This document shows positions 7,708 through 18,235 of a DNA stretch of 64,000 nt, in pieces (position 1 is the stretch's first letter; every line of letters starts with the position of its first letter). The notes under the pieces were generated by a model, which saw only the letters and a list, made by a program, of their open reading frames with translations, made no database searches and was not told the origin of the DNA. A program made the position numbers and the translations under genes. Source of the DNA: Aequorivita sp. (GTDB lineage Bacteria; Bacteroidota; Bacteroidia; Flavobacteriales; Flavobacteriaceae); the NCBI GenBank assembly GCA_030690315.1, contig JAUYGY010000036.1, positions 232,953 through 296,952 of the forward strand. Reading direction: 5' to 3'.

Positions 7708-10506
7708 ATGGCTGAAGAAAAATCGATAAGGCTAAACAAAGTATTGCGCGAATTTAATATTTCGTTGGATCGTGCCGTTGAATTTTTAAAGGATCACGGT
7801 CACGAAGTAGACGCGCGTCCCACTACAAAAATTTCAAACGAAGAATACGAAGTTCTTTTTGAAGAGTTTGAAACCGACAAGAGTAAGAAGATGGAATCCA
7901 AGGAAGTCGGTGAGGAAAAACGCAAGGAAAAGGAAGAATTCCGATTGGAGCGCGAACGCGAATTGGAAGAAAAACATAAAAAAGAAGAGGCTTCTAAAGT
8001 TATAAAAGGGGAAGTTAAACTTGAAGGACCAAAGCAGGTTGGTAAAATTGACCTAGACGCAAGAAAAGCTAAAAAGGAAGAGCCAAAAGTTGAAGAAAAA
8101 CCAGTTGAGGTTAAAGAGCTTGTCAAAGAGGTTGAAGAAGTAAAACAACCTCAAAAAGAAGAAAAAGTAGAAACCCCTCAAGTTGTTGTTGAAAAGCCCA
8201 AAATCGAAAAGCCAATAGAAAAACCTGTTGTTCCCATTAAGGAAGAAAAGGTAGAGAAGCCTGCCGAAAAGATTATTGAAACTCCTGTTGTAAAAGAAGA
8301 AGTTAAAGAAGAAGTTAAGGAAGAAACTCCAAAAGAATCTGATACGGTTACAACCCAATATCGAAAACTTGACGGTCCAAACTTCACAGGCCAAAAAATT
8401 GATCTTACTCAGTTTAAAAAACCAGAGAAGAAAAAAGAGGCTAGAGTTGACGATAAAAAAGTTAATAAAGGAAAGAGACGCCGCATAAGCAAAGAGGCGC
8501 CTAAACCTGGAACTCCAGCTACTACAGGAGCCAATGCAAATAAGGACAACAATCGTGGGCCTGCAAGAAAAGGGCGTAGCAATACCCCAAAAGAAGAGCC
8601 AAGCGAGGAAGATGTTCAAAAGCAAGTGCGTGAAACCCTTGAAAAACTTCAAGGTAAATCTTCCAAAGGAAAAGGCGCAAAATATCGTAGAGAAAAACGT
8701 GATACCCACCGCCAAAAATCTGAAAGCGACCTAGCACAACAAGAAGCAGACAGCAAATTTATAAAAGTTACTGAGTTTGTTACGGCAAGCGAAATGGCCA
8801 CAATGATGGACGTTCCGGTAACCAAAATTATCTCTGCATGTATGTCATTGGGAATGATGGTAACGATGAACCAACGTTTAGATGCTGAAACCTTAAGCAT
8901 AGTGGCGGAAGAATTTGGTTTTGAAGTTGAATTTGTAACTGCTGACATTGAAGAATCAATAGAACAAAGAAAAGATGCCCCCGAAGATTTGGAGCCTCGT
9001 GCACCAATTGTAACCGTTATGGGTCACGTTGACCACGGTAAAACTTCGTTGTTAGATTATATCCGTAAGGAAAATGTAATTGCTGGAGAGTCCGGTGGAA
9101 TCACCCAGCATATTGGAGCATACGGTGTTGAGCTAGACGGAGGTCAAAAAATAGCATTCCTTGACACTCCTGGTCACGAAGCGTTTACCGCGATGCGTGC
9201 CCGTGGAGCCCAAGTTACCGATCTTGCAATTATTGTAGTTGCAGCAGATGATGCTATTATGCCACAAACCAAGGAAGCGATCAGCCACGCTCAAGCCGCT
9301 GGGGTTCCTATAGTTTTCGCAATAAACAAAATAGATAAACCCAACGCAAATCCTGAAAAAATTAAAGAAGGACTTGCTCAAATGAACCTTTTGGTTGAAG
9401 ATTGGGGTGGAAAAATACAATCGCAGGACATTTCAGCAAAAACTGGTGAAGGCGTAAAGGAATTACTTGAAAAAGTATTGCTAGAGGCCGAATTACTAGA
9501 ATTAACCGCAAACCCAAATCGCCAAGCATATGGCACCGTTGTGGAAGCATTCCTCGGCAAAGGTCGTGGCTATGTTTCAACAGTATTGGTGCAAGGTGGA
9601 ACCCTAAAAGTTGGAGATTACCTTCTTGCGGGACAACACAGCGGAAAGGTTAAAGCTATGCAGGATGAGCGTGGCAACAATGTGAAGGAAGCTGGGCCAT
9701 CAACACCTGTTTCTGTGCTTGGTTTGGACGGAGCGCCACAAGCAGGCGATAAATTCAACGTCTTTGACGATGAACGTGAAGCTAAAACAATTGCAACCAA
9801 ACGAACCCAACTGCAGCGTGAGCAATCTGTTAGAACTCAGCGCCATATTACACTTGACGAAATTGGAAGACGTATAGCTCTTGGCGATTTCAAGGAATTG
9901 AACATTATCCTTAAAGGTGACGTGGATGGTTCTGTGGAAGCTTTGACAGATTCGTTCCAAAAACTTACAACTGAAGAAATCCAGGTAAATATTATCCACA
10001 AAGCAGTTGGTCCAATTACCGAAAGCGATGTATTGCTAGCTTCGGCTTCCGATGCAATTATTATTGGCTTCAACGTTCGTCCAATGGGCAACGCACGCCA
10101 AATTGCAGATAAGGAAGAAATAGATATTCGCACTTATTCCATCATTTACGACGCAATTAACGACGTGAAAGATGCAATGGAAGGAATGCTTTCGCCAGTA
10201 ATGAAGGAAGAAATTACCGGTACGGCCGAAATTCGTGAAACTTTCAAAATCTCGAAAGTTGGAACTATTGCTGGGTGTATGGTTATTAGCGGAAAAATAG
10301 TCCGAAACGCTGGAATCCGTTTGATCCGTGAAGGGGTTGTAGTTTATACCGGCGAGCTTGCTTCATTGAAACGTTTTAAAGACGATGTGAAAGAAGTTGC
10401 CAAAGGGTACGATTGTGGTATTCAGATTAAAAACTATAATGACATTTTTGAGAACGATATTATTGAATCTTTCCACGAAGTAGCGGTTAAGAAAAAATTG
10501 AAATAA
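7708..10506 (+). CDS. infB: Translation initiation factor IF-2
   Basis: A 932-residue GTPase. Residues 1-55 form an IF2_N-type DNA/RNA-binding head ([19 protein letters not shown]). Residues ~56-340 are a very Lys/Glu/Pro-rich low-complexity linker with repeated [12 protein letters not shown] runs. A second IF2_N-like block follows ([19 protein letters not shown], ~352-370). The G domain starts near 430 with GHVDHGKT (G1), DTPGH (G3) and NKID (G4), then domains II-IV to VAVKKKLK. It places initiator tRNA on the 30S subunit and promotes subunit joining. It ends the rimP operon before a strong terminator. Open frames antisense to the linker reflect its biased composition. Confidence 0.97.
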   Translation: MAEEKSIRLNKVLREFNISLDRAVEFLKDHGHEVDARPTTKISNEEYEVLFEEFETDKSKKMESKEVGEEKRKEKEEFRLERERELEEKHKKEEASKVIKGEVKLEGPKQVGKIDLDARKAKKEEPKVEEKPVEVKELVKEVEEVKQPQKEEKVETPQVVVEKPKIEKPIEKPVVPIKEEKVEKPAEKIIETPVVKEEVKEEVKEETPKESDTVTTQYRKLDGPNFTGQKIDLTQFKKPEKKKEARVDDKKVNKGKRRRISKEAPKPGTPATTGANANKDNNRGPARKGRSNTPKEEPSEEDVQKQVRETLEKLQGKSSKGKGAKYRREKRDTHRQKSESDLAQQEADSKFIKVTEFVTASEMATMMDVPVTKIISACMSLGMMVTMNQRLDAETLSIVAEEFGFEVEFVTADIEESIEQRKDAPEDLEPRAPIVTVMGHVDHGKTSLLDYIRKENVIAGESGGITQHIGAYGVELDGGQKIAFLDTPGHEAFTAMRARGAQVTDLAIIVVAADDAIMPQTKEAISHAQAAGVPIVFAINKIDKPNANPEKIKEGLAQMNLLVEDWGGKIQSQDISAKTGEGVKELLEKVLLEAELLELTANPNRQAYGTVVEAFLGKGRGYVSTVLVQGGTLKVGDYLLAGQHSGKVKAMQDERGNNVKEAGPSTPVSVLGLDGAPQAGDKFNVFDDEREAKTIATKRTQLQREQSVRTQRHITLDEIGRRIALGDFKELNIILKGDVDGSVEALTDSFQKLTTEEIQVNIIHKAVGPITESDVLLASASDAIIIGFNVRPMGNARQIADKEEIDIRTYSIIYDAINDVKDAMEGMLSPVMKEEITGTAEIRETFKISKVGTIAGCMVISGKIVRNAGIRLIREGVVVYTGELASLKRFKDDVKEVAKGYDCGIQIKNYNDIFENDIIESFHEVAVKKKLK

Positions 10507-10530
10507 TTAAAAAATAAATTCAAATTTTTA

Positions 10531-10565
10531 AACGACCCGAAAATTAGTTTTTCGGGTCGTTTTTA
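10531..10565 (+). terminator. Intrinsic terminator after infB
   Basis: AACGACCCGAAAA (10531-10543) pairs with TTTTCGGGTCGTT (from 10549), followed by more T. It begins 24 bp after the infB stop and marks the end of the rimP-nusA-infB transcript. Confidence 0.9.
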
Positions 10566-10639
10566 TTTCCCATACATTTTTATTTCCCCAAAACTGTAAC
10601 ATCAAATTTTTTTAAGTGTCTATTAAGAAAACTTTCCAA

Positions 10640-13147
10640 ATGAATTTTTCCTTTAAAATAATTATCACAATTGTATTCATTTCTTTCGTGTCCATTTCCC
10701 GCTCACAAACTGTTGACAGTATTCCCAGAAAAAAAATAACCATTCCAAGAATTACGGAAGCGCCAAAAATTGATGGCGTTTTGAATGAATCAGTGTGGCA
10801 ATCTGCACCAGTTGCAACAGATTTTGTGGAAAGACAGCCCAACAACGGAAAGCCCATTCCTGATAGCTTAAAAACCGATGTGAAAATTATTTATGACGAT
10901 TTGGGAATCTATTTTGGCGCAACAATGAAAGATCCCGAGCCAGATAAAATTTTAAAGGAACTAACCGAAAGGGATGGTATTGGCAACGACGATTTTTTCT
11001 TTATTCTTTTGAATGGGTATAACGACAGGCAACAAAGTTTGCAGTTTATTGTTACTGCTGCTGGCGTTCAATATGACGCCAAAATGACCAACGGAAATGA
11101 AGATTCCTCGTGGAATGGAATATGGTATAGCGAAATCCAAATAAACGATGATGGATGGGTTGCAGAAATTTTCATTCCTTATTCCGAAGTGCGTTTCCCC
11201 AATAAAAATGTACAGTTATGGGGCCTCAATATGGAGCGGGAAATGCGCCGAACCCGAACCCGCTACAGTTGGAGCCACGTTGATAATACGAAAGGGGCTT
11301 TTTCTATTTATGACGGTGAAATTTATGGAATTGAAAACGTACAATCGCCCACCCGGCTTTCCTTTCAGCCTTATGTTTCGGCTTATGTAAATGATTATGA
11401 TGGCAAGACCGAAACTATATTTAACGGCGGAATGGATCTTAAATACGGGATAAACGACGCTTTCACGCTAGATATGATTTTGATCCCAGACTTTGGGCAA
11501 TCCAAGTTTGATGCCGAGGTTTTAAACCTTTCTGCCTTTGAAGTGCAATATGAAGAGAACCGTGTTTTTTTTACGGAAGGATCAGAGCTTTTCACCAAAG
11601 GAGATCTTTTTTATTCAAGACGCGTGGGAGGTTATCCTTCGAGGGCACCAAATCTTTCAGAAAATGAAGAAATTATCAATTATCCATCTTCCGTAGATCT
11701 TATAAATGCCTTCAAAATTTCTGGAAGAACAGATGGCAATTTGGGCATAGGTGTTTTTAATGCAATTACGGAACGCACCTACGCCGATATAAAAAACATT
11801 GAATCCACTGAAACTAGAATGGAGCTTGTAGAACCTTTGGCAAACTATAATATTTTGGTTCTTGACCAGCGTTTTGGCGATAATTCCTCGGTTTCATTGG
11901 TGAATACCAACGTAATTCGCGAAGGCGATTTTCGTGACGCAAATGCCACGGGCTTGTATATGGATTTGACCAACAAGAAAAATACACTAAACTATTTTGC
12001 GAATGCGGAGGGAAGTTGGGTAAAAGAAGATCAAACGAAATTTGGGGTTGAAGGTCGTGCCGGAATAGCAAAAATAAGCGGAAAGCATCGTGTTACGGGA
12101 GAAATTAATTTCAGGACGATAGACTATGATATAAATGATCTTGGCTATTCAAGCGAAACAAATTTTATAAATTACTATGGATATTACGGATACAGATACC
12201 TTCAGCCAAAGGGATTTTTGAATAATCTACATTTAAACTTCAATTTAAATTACACCCGTAGACTAGAAACAGATCTTTATAACAATTTCAATTTCAACTT
12301 TAATTCAAGTTTTACCACTAAAAAATTCTTCACTTTTGGTGGAGGTTTTGAAATGACCCCTTTCGGCACCAATAATATTTATGAGCCGCGCGTAGTGGGA
12401 AGATATGTGAAAGTTCCAGATTACTATGATGTTTGGGGATGGATTTCTACTGATTACAGAAAAAAAATGGCTGTTGATGCAACTGTGGATTGGTATAAAT
12501 ATAACGAAGCTGGCCGTGGTGAATTAAGGCTGGAGCTAAAACCGCAATATCGGGTTTCGGATAAATTGAAAATGTTTTTGGCCACTAATGTGACTCTTTC
12601 CGACAAAGAAGAAGGGTTTGTAGATTTTGCAAACGATGATATAATTTTTGGAAAACGTGAAAGAAACACGGTTATAAATTCATTGGAATCGCAATATATT
12701 TTTAATAACAAAATTGCGCTCAACCTAGCCTTTCGCCATTATTATTCCGAAGTGGAATACAGTCAGTTTTTTACATTGCAAAATGATGGGGAACTTTTTG
12801 AAAATTCAATATACAACGAAGCGCAAAACGCCACATATAATAACTGGAACATAGACCTGCGTTTTTCGTGGTGGTTTGCCCCCGGAAGCCAACTAACACT
12901 ACTTTACAGGAATGCGATGGAAAGTTATGTGGGCAATTCGCGGGTAGATTTTTCAAACAACTTCAGTAATTTGTTTGATGAACCACAGCTTAATAGTCTG
13001 TCGTTGCGGATAAGTTATTATTTGGATTACAACAGGGTTAAAAACTGGTTTGGCCCAAAAGACCAGTCAACGGATATTGGCTATACTTTAAAGAGTGAAA
13101 AAATGAACAGATCGGCTTTTTCTGCCGATAGAAGTTTGAAGATTTAA
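10640..13147 (+). CDS. DUF5916-type protein with CBM9-like N-terminus (predicted outer-membrane barrel)
   Basis: From the ATG at 10640 the product has 835 residues. An in-frame GTG at 10616 would add eight residues before the hydrophobic segment, so the ATG is preferred. A signal peptide (FSFKIIITIVFISFVSISRSQ) is followed by a carbohydrate-binding family 9-like domain: PRITEAPKIDGVLNESVWQS, VKIIYDDLGIYFGATMKDP, GWVAEIFIPYSEVRFP. The remaining ~600 residues alternate amphipathic strands with aromatic ends, as in an outer-membrane beta-barrel, with the conserved VFFTEGSELFTKGDLFYSRR box. Function is unknown; some relatives sit beside sugar or TonB-dependent systems. It is flanked by a terminator on the left and ends 4 bp from a convergent gene. 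Confidence 0.85.
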   Translation: MNFSFKIIITIVFISFVSISRSQTVDSIPRKKITIPRITEAPKIDGVLNESVWQSAPVATDFVERQPNNGKPIPDSLKTDVKIIYDDLGIYFGATMKDPEPDKILKELTERDGIGNDDFFFILLNGYNDRQQSLQFIVTAAGVQYDAKMTNGNEDSSWNGIWYSEIQINDDGWVAEIFIPYSEVRFPNKNVQLWGLNMEREMRRTRTRYSWSHVDNTKGAFSIYDGEIYGIENVQSPTRLSFQPYVSAYVNDYDGKTETIFNGGMDLKYGINDAFTLDMILIPDFGQSKFDAEVLNLSAFEVQYEENRVFFTEGSELFTKGDLFYSRRVGGYPSRAPNLSENEEIINYPSSVDLINAFKISGRTDGNLGIGVFNAITERTYADIKNIESTETRMELVEPLANYNILVLDQRFGDNSSVSLVNTNVIREGDFRDANATGLYMDLTNKKNTLNYFANAEGSWVKEDQTKFGVEGRAGIAKISGKHRVTGEINFRTIDYDINDLGYSSETNFINYYGYYGYRYLQPKGFLNNLHLNFNLNYTRRLETDLYNNFNFNFNSSFTTKKFFTFGGGFEMTPFGTNNIYEPRVVGRYVKVPDYYDVWGWISTDYRKKMAVDATVDWYKYNEAGRGELRLELKPQYRVSDKLKMFLATNVTLSDKEEGFVDFANDDIIFGKRERNTVINSLESQYIFNNKIALNLAFRHYYSEVEYSQFFTLQNDGELFENSIYNEAQNATYNNWNIDLRFSWWFAPGSQLTLLYRNAMESYVGNSRVDFSNNFSNLFDEPQLNSLSLRISYYLDYNRVKNWFGPKDQSTDIGYTLKSEKMNRSAFSADRSLKI

Positions 13148-13151
13148 ACGA

Positions 13152-13547
13152 TTATTTTCGTCTTTCCGGCTTTAAAATGAATGCGGCAGAAAAGCTTTTT
13201 TGAATTTCAATTAGCGCCCGTTCTGCTTCAATGCGAGATGAAAAATTTCCTGCCCAAACTTTATAATTGGGTGTTTCATACTCAATGGAAGCCGGCCAGT
13301 TTGTATAACTTCCTTTATACTTTCTTAGGGTTTGGTTGGCTTTGTCCAATTCGCCATAATACAATTGTATGGTATAGCCATCAGAAAGTTTATTTTCCTT
13401 TTCAAGTTCTTTCTTCAACATCAATAAAGGAGTGATTTTTGAATCTTGGTTTACGGTTAAAGTTGCGCTTTGTGCAATGCTTTTGCCAGAGGTAAAGGCA
13501 ATTAAAATACTGGTTACAAAAAGTTTGAATATAGTCTGGCTATTCAT
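13152..13547 (-). CDS. SPOR domain-containing secreted protein
   Basis: A 131-residue protein from the ATG at 13547; an in-frame ATG seven codons upstream is less likely because it would precede the signal peptide. The N-terminal segment (IFKLFVTSILIAFTSGKSIAQ) is a signal peptide. The rest fits one SPOR domain: YTIQLYYGELDKANQTL, then YKVWAGNFSSRIEAERALIE and SAAFILKP. SPOR domains bind denuded peptidoglycan. It is convergent with the DUF5916 gene and divergent from the act operon, and it is probably monocistronic. A SPOR gene just before the act cluster appears to be a recurrent flavobacterial arrangement, as I recall. Confidence 0.85.
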   Translation of the reverse strand: MNSQTIFKLFVTSILIAFTSGKSIAQSATLTVNQDSKITPLLMLKKELEKENKLSDGYTIQLYYGELDKANQTLRKYKGSYTNWPASIEYETPNYKVWAGNFSSRIEAERALIEIQKSFSAAFILKPERRK

Positions 13548-13671
13548 ATAAATATATGTTTTGTGCAAATGTAAAACTTAATAACTTGAAGAGGTGCAAA
13601 ATTATTATTTAGAACAAATATAAATTAATAGTTAACACTTTGTTTGCATTTTCAAAATCGACTTTATAATG

Positions 13672-13679
13672 TACTTTTG
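13672..13679 (+). promoter_or_regulatory. Putative -7 box of the act-cox operon
   Basis: TACTTTTG matches TAnnTTTG. Start of transcription would fall near 13685, giving a leader of about 87 nt to the actA ATG. TTTG motifs at 13639 and 13643 are candidate -33 elements, but the spacing (25 bp or more) is long. Confidence 0.45.
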
Positions 13680-13691
13680 TGCCTTTATTTC

Positions 13692-13743
13692 TGGTACAGA
13701 ATGATCATAAAGATTTCAGTTGTTCGTAACTAATTCTGTTCCA
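13692..13743 (+). promoter_or_regulatory. Nested stem with UUCG tetraloop in the act-cox leader
   Basis: TGGTACAGAAT (13692-13702) pairs with ATTCTGTTCCA (13733-13743): 11 positions with a single U-U mismatch. The enclosed loop contains a second hairpin, AGTTG-TTCG-TAACT (13718-13731), with a UUCG tetraloop and a G-U closing pair. No T-run follows, so it is not a terminator. It lies 28 nt before the actA ATG and inside the predicted transcript. It could be an mRNA-stability element or a regulatory leader; the role is unknown. Confidence 0.5.
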
Positions 13744-13771
13744 AACTATCGACCATAATTTAACCATTAGT

Positions 13772-15106
13772 ATGAAAAAGGTGAATTTTATACATCTACG
13801 CTCAAAATTGCCGTTTCTTCTGTTAGTGTTTTTACTAACTTTTTCAACTACCATATTTTCTCAGGATAAGCCTGCTGACAGTACTGCCGCTACTGAAGCT
13901 GTTGCTCCTGCCGATGCAGGTGGCGATGTTGCCGCGGGAGAAGCTTTGTTTAAGGCCAACTGTGCTGCCTGCCATAAAATGGACGCAAAGGCCGTGGGCC
14001 CTGCATTGCGTGGTGTTGCAGATAAATATGATAGGGATTGGCTTTACAAATGGATTAAAAATAGTTCTGCTCTAATTGCTTCCGGTGATGCTCTTGCCGT
14101 AAAATTATTTGAAGAAAATAACAAGGCTGTAATGACCCCGTTCCCCGCGCTTTCTGAAGCTGATATGGACAACATTCTAGCATATACCAGTCAGCCAAAA
14201 GCTGTTGCTGTTCCCGCTCCAGGAGGCGAAATCGCTGGTGCAGCGGCATCAACTGATGGGGGTTCTGTTTCAAATAGTTTGGTTCTTGGCGCTTTAGCGC
14301 TCATATTCTTATTGTTGGTTATCATGCTTTTCTTGGTAACAAACACTTTGAAAAGGATTGCAGAAGCAAACGGCGTTGTTTACGAAGAAAAGGAAAAGCG
14401 CACTCCAATCTGGAAAGCATTTGTACAGAACCAGTTTTTGGTTTTGGTTTTTTCAATCTTTTTGATTCTTTCGGCCGGTTATTTCGCTTATGGTTATATG
14501 ATGCAAGTTGGTGTTGACCAAGGCTATGCCCCAGTTCAACCAATTCATTATTCACATAAAATACATGCCGGAGACAATCAGATTGATTGTAACTTCTGTC
14601 ATAGTTCAGCGAGAAAAAGTAAAACAGCGGGAATTCCTTCTTTAAATGTTTGTATGAACTGCCATAAAAATATTTCAGAAGTAGCGCCCGAAACAGCTAC
14701 CGCAGAATATTCAAAAGAATTTTATGACGGCGAAATTGCCAAGCTTTACAAAGCTGTAGGTTGGGATGCTGCCAATCAGCAATACACAGGAAAAACCGAA
14801 CCAGTTAAGTGGGTACGTATCCATAACTTGCCAGATTTTGTGTATTTCAACCACTCACAACACGTAACTGTGGCTGGTGTGGCGTGCCAAACTTGCCACG
14901 GAGAGATTCAAACAATGGAAGTTGTTGAGCAGTTTTCACCGCTCACTATGGGTTGGTGTATCGATTGTCATAGAACTACCAATGTAAATATTGAAAGCAA
15001 TGAATATTACGCCAAAATACACGAAGAGCTTTCAAAGAAGTATGGCGTTGATAAATTGACAATCGCCGAAATGGGTGGATTGGAATGTGGCAAATGTCAC
15101 TATTAA
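13772..15106 (+). CDS. actA: Alternative complex III subunit ActA, multiheme cytochrome c with N-terminal monoheme domain
   Basis: A 444-residue exported protein with six CxxCH heme c motifs: at C64 (CAACH), C273 (CNFCH), C294 (CMNCH), C372 (CQTCH), C396 (CIDCH) and C439 (CGKCH). After the signal peptide (~1-30) comes a class I monoheme cytochrome c domain (~50-145, MTPFPALSEADMDNILAY). Two membrane segments follow, at ~169-190 and ~220-242, and then the pentaheme region. ActA passes electrons from the iron-sulfur subunit towards the periplasmic acceptor in the quinol-oxidising complex. It is the first gene of actABCDEF-coxBA, behind a structured leader. The monoheme module exceeds the five hemes described for Rhodothermus ActA. 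Confidence 0.93.
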   Translation: MKKVNFIHLRSKLPFLLLVFLLTFSTTIFSQDKPADSTAATEAVAPADAGGDVAAGEALFKANCAACHKMDAKAVGPALRGVADKYDRDWLYKWIKNSSALIASGDALAVKLFEENNKAVMTPFPALSEADMDNILAYTSQPKAVAVPAPGGEIAGAAASTDGGSVSNSLVLGALALIFLLLVIMLFLVTNTLKRIAEANGVVYEEKEKRTPIWKAFVQNQFLVLVFSIFLILSAGYFAYGYMMQVGVDQGYAPVQPIHYSHKIHAGDNQIDCNFCHSSARKSKTAGIPSLNVCMNCHKNISEVAPETATAEYSKEFYDGEIAKLYKAVGWDAANQQYTGKTEPVKWVRIHNLPDFVYFNHSQHVTVAGVACQTCHGEIQTMEVVEQFSPLTMGWCIDCHRTTNVNIESNEYYAKIHEELSKKYGVDKLTIAEMGGLECGKCHY

Positions 15107-15136
15107 TTAATTAAAAGGATTATTACATATACTAAT

Positions 15137-18100
15137 ATGGCATCAAACAAGAAATACTGGAAAAGTGTTGAAGAGCTGAACGAAGACAGCACAATTGTTA
15201 AGGCGCTACAGCAAAATGAGTTTGTAACTGAAATCCCTACAGACGAATTTCTTGGCAACAAAGATTTGTTGGAATCTTCATCAACCACACGTCGTGATTT
15301 CTTAAAGTATGTGGGCTTTACTACAGCCGCCGCTACTTTGGCAGCTTGTGAAGGTCCCGTTATTAAGTCAATTCCTTACGTTGTACAACCACATGAAATT
15401 GTGCCCGGAATCGCAAATTATTACGCCTCAACAATGGCTGATGGTTTTGATTTTGCAAATATTTTGGTGAAGACACGCGAAGGTCGCCCTATTAAAATTG
15501 AAAAAAATGATTTAGCGGTGAACGGCGGAAGCGTAAATGCACGTGTGCATGCTTCGGTACTTTCATTGTATGACAAAAACAGATTGACCGGCCCAATGGT
15601 GGACGGCGCTGAAGTTAACTGGCCAGAGTTTGATATTGCCGTTGCGCAGAAGATGAATGAAATGGCCGGGAAGGATGTTGTTTTGCTTACGCAAACCTTC
15701 GCAAGCCCATCCACTTCAAAATTGATTGCTGAATTTACTGCCAAATACCCGAACATCCATCACGTTGTTTATGATACTGTTTCTTGTTCCGGGGCTTTGG
15801 ATGCTTTCCAAAATAAATATGGAACCCGTGCTTTGCCAGATTACGATTTCTCAAAAGCTGAGGTAATTGTATCTGTTGGTGCTGATTTCTTAGGAGATTG
15901 GCAGGGCGGAAGTTACAGTAAAGGATATGCACAAGGACGCGTGCCTAAAAACGGCAAAATGTCGCGCCACGTCCAGTTTGAGGCAAACTTAACGCTAACT
16001 GGTGCAAAAGCAGACAAACGTGTTCCTGCAACGCCTTCACAACAACTGGAAATTTTAAAAGCCTTGACTGGCGGAAGCGCTTCGGGCTTACCAAATAATA
16101 TTGCTGATGCTGTTTCTAAAGCAAAAGCACAACTTCAGCAGGCGGGAAGCAAAGCATTGTTGATAACTAGCTTACCAGACGTGGCTTCCCAAACAATGGC
16201 GTTGAATTTTAATGCCAATAGCGAGGCAATGGATTCCAACAAACCATTACTTACAAGACAGGGTAGCAATACCGAAGTAATGAATGTAATTAATGGCGTT
16301 GTTTCTGGCAGCATTAAAGGTTTGATTACCGCTGGAGTTGATCCTGTTTATTCTTTTCCAAATAGTAAAGAATTTACGGAAGGTTACAAAAAACTTGAAA
16401 TGACACTTGCATTTTCAATGAAACGGGATGCAACTGCTTCACTAGCGAAATTGGTTGCCGCAACCCCTCATTATTTAGAATCTTGGGGAGATGCGCAAAT
16501 TAAAAAAGGCACTTATAGCCTTATGCAGCCAACCATTCGTCCTTTGTTTAATACGCGTCAATTTCAGGACAGTATTTTGCAGTGGACCGGCAATACCCAA
16601 AAATATTACGATTATATTAAGGAGAATTGGACTGCTTCAATGTTAGCAGGAGGTTCATGGAGCCAAGCGCTTCACGATGGTTTTATTACCAGCGATGTGG
16701 AAATGGTGGAAGTAAAACCTACAACCGAAGGTGCTGGAGCAATTGAAGAAAGCACCTCAAACGGAGCTCTTTCAGCTTTTATGCAGGAAGGCGGTTTTGA
16801 TTTGACCCTATATACTTCAACTGGTATAGGAGATGGCCAACAGGCAAATAACCCATGGTTACAAGAATTTCCAGATCCAATAACAAGAACGGCTTGGGAT
16901 AACTACCTTACTGTTTCTGCAGCAGATGCCGAAGCTTTGGATCTTGTGAACGAACATGTTTCCAATGGTGCCTTGAACGGTAGCTATGTAAATGTGAAAG
17001 TAGGAAATGTTGTTGTTGAAAATGTTCCAGTAATAATCCAGCCAGGACAGGCAAAAGGATCTGTTGGTTTGGCATTAGGTTATGGCAATACTTCTGCAGG
17101 CATCCAAAAAGAGATGCAAACTGGGGTGAATGCTTATGCTCTTTACCAGAATTTTTCAGACATTCAAAAAGTGTCTATTGAAAAAGCCAGCGGAATGCAC
17201 GAATTTGCTTCCGTACAGCTACAAAGCACCATGGCAGGCCGAAGCGAAGATATTATAAAGGAAACCACGCTTGAAATTTTCAACACAAAAGATAAAGGAC
17301 AATGGAATTCTGTTCCAATAACAGATTATGACCATAGCCCAATATCGGTTCGCGATGAAAAAGCAGATATTTGGAGTCCATTTGACACTACGATTGGGCC
17401 ACACTTTAACCTTTCTATAGACTTGAACGCCTGTACTGGTTGTGGCGCTTGTGTAATTGCTTGTCATGCTGAGAATAACGTTCCCGTTGTTGGGAAAGAG
17501 GAGGTTAGAAAATTCCGCGATATGCACTGGTTGCGTATTGATAGATATTATTCAGCAGGCGAATCTTTCAAAGAAGAAATTGAAACTCTTGAAAATCTTC
17601 CTGCTTTTGATAATTATAAAGTAGTTGAAGTACCGGCATATGAAAATCCACAGGTTGCATTTCAGCCTGTAATGTGCCAGCACTGTAACCACGCTCCTTG
17701 TGAAACTGTTTGTCCTGTTGCGGCAACATCACACGGTCGCCAAGGTCAAAACCAAATGGCATACAACCGTTGTGTAGGTACACGTTATTGCGCAAACAAC
17801 TGTCCTTATAAAGTGCGTCGATTCAACTGGTTTTTATACAATGAAAACGATGAGTTTGATTACAACATGAACAATGACCTTGGAAGAATGGTGCTGAACC
17901 CAGATGTGGTGGTACGTTCCCGTGGTGTAATGGAAAAATGTTCCATGTGTATCCAAATTACTCAAAAAACAATACTTGATGCCAAGCGTGACGGAAGAGC
18001 TATTAAAGATGGCGAATTCCATACTGCTTGCTCAAGCGCTTGCGAAACAGGAGCGATGGTATTTGGAGATGTTAATGATAAAGAATCCGAAATAGTAAAA

Positions 18101-18199
18101 ATGAAGGAGGACAGACGTATGTATCATCTTTTGGAAAACGTGGGTACCAAACCAAACGTGTTTTACCATGCGATGGTAAAAAATACAACGGAAGCATAA
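15137..18199 (+). CDS. actB: Alternative complex III subunit ActB (molybdopterin-oxidoreductase-like plus Fe-S domain)
   Basis: A 1020-residue protein. A Tat-type signal lies at ~50-71 (TRRDFLKYVGFTTAAATLAAC, RR at 52-53 with a lipobox Cys at 71), so it is probably exported folded and lipid-anchored. Residues ~75-740 resemble a molybdopterin oxidoreductase large subunit; in known ActB this part binds no cofactor. From ~765 comes an NrfC-like ferredoxin domain with CTGCGACVIACH, CQHCNHAPCETVCP, CVGTRYCANNCP and CSMCIQ, which supplies [4Fe-4S]/[3Fe-4S] centres. It sits on the periplasmic face and links ActC quinol oxidation to ActA hemes. It starts 30 bp after actA. Confidence 0.95.
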   Translation: MASNKKYWKSVEELNEDSTIVKALQQNEFVTEIPTDEFLGNKDLLESSSTTRRDFLKYVGFTTAAATLAACEGPVIKSIPYVVQPHEIVPGIANYYASTMADGFDFANILVKTREGRPIKIEKNDLAVNGGSVNARVHASVLSLYDKNRLTGPMVDGAEVNWPEFDIAVAQKMNEMAGKDVVLLTQTFASPSTSKLIAEFTAKYPNIHHVVYDTVSCSGALDAFQNKYGTRALPDYDFSKAEVIVSVGADFLGDWQGGSYSKGYAQGRVPKNGKMSRHVQFEANLTLTGAKADKRVPATPSQQLEILKALTGGSASGLPNNIADAVSKAKAQLQQAGSKALLITSLPDVASQTMALNFNANSEAMDSNKPLLTRQGSNTEVMNVINGVVSGSIKGLITAGVDPVYSFPNSKEFTEGYKKLEMTLAFSMKRDATASLAKLVAATPHYLESWGDAQIKKGTYSLMQPTIRPLFNTRQFQDSILQWTGNTQKYYDYIKENWTASMLAGGSWSQALHDGFITSDVEMVEVKPTTEGAGAIEESTSNGALSAFMQEGGFDLTLYTSTGIGDGQQANNPWLQEFPDPITRTAWDNYLTVSAADAEALDLVNEHVSNGALNGSYVNVKVGNVVVENVPVIIQPGQAKGSVGLALGYGNTSAGIQKEMQTGVNAYALYQNFSDIQKVSIEKASGMHEFASVQLQSTMAGRSEDIIKETTLEIFNTKDKGQWNSVPITDYDHSPISVRDEKADIWSPFDTTIGPHFNLSIDLNACTGCGACVIACHAENNVPVVGKEEVRKFRDMHWLRIDRYYSAGESFKEEIETLENLPAFDNYKVVEVPAYENPQVAFQPVMCQHCNHAPCETVCPVAATSHGRQGQNQMAYNRCVGTRYCANNCPYKVRRFNWFLYNENDEFDYNMNNDLGRMVLNPDVVVRSRGVMEKCSMCIQITQKTILDAKRDGRAIKDGEFHTACSSACETGAMVFGDVNDKESEIVKMKEDRRMYHLLENVGTKPNVFYHAMVKNTTEA

Positions 18200-18235
18200 A
18201 AATTATAGTTAAGAACCAATTATTTAAGAATAAAT

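Noticed and set aside
8053..8715. A 220-codon open frame on the - strand, rich in Phe and Leu
   Set aside because: It is antisense to the Lys/Glu-rich linker of infB; AAR/GAR codons read backwards give long runs without stops. No start context, promoter or homology is evident.
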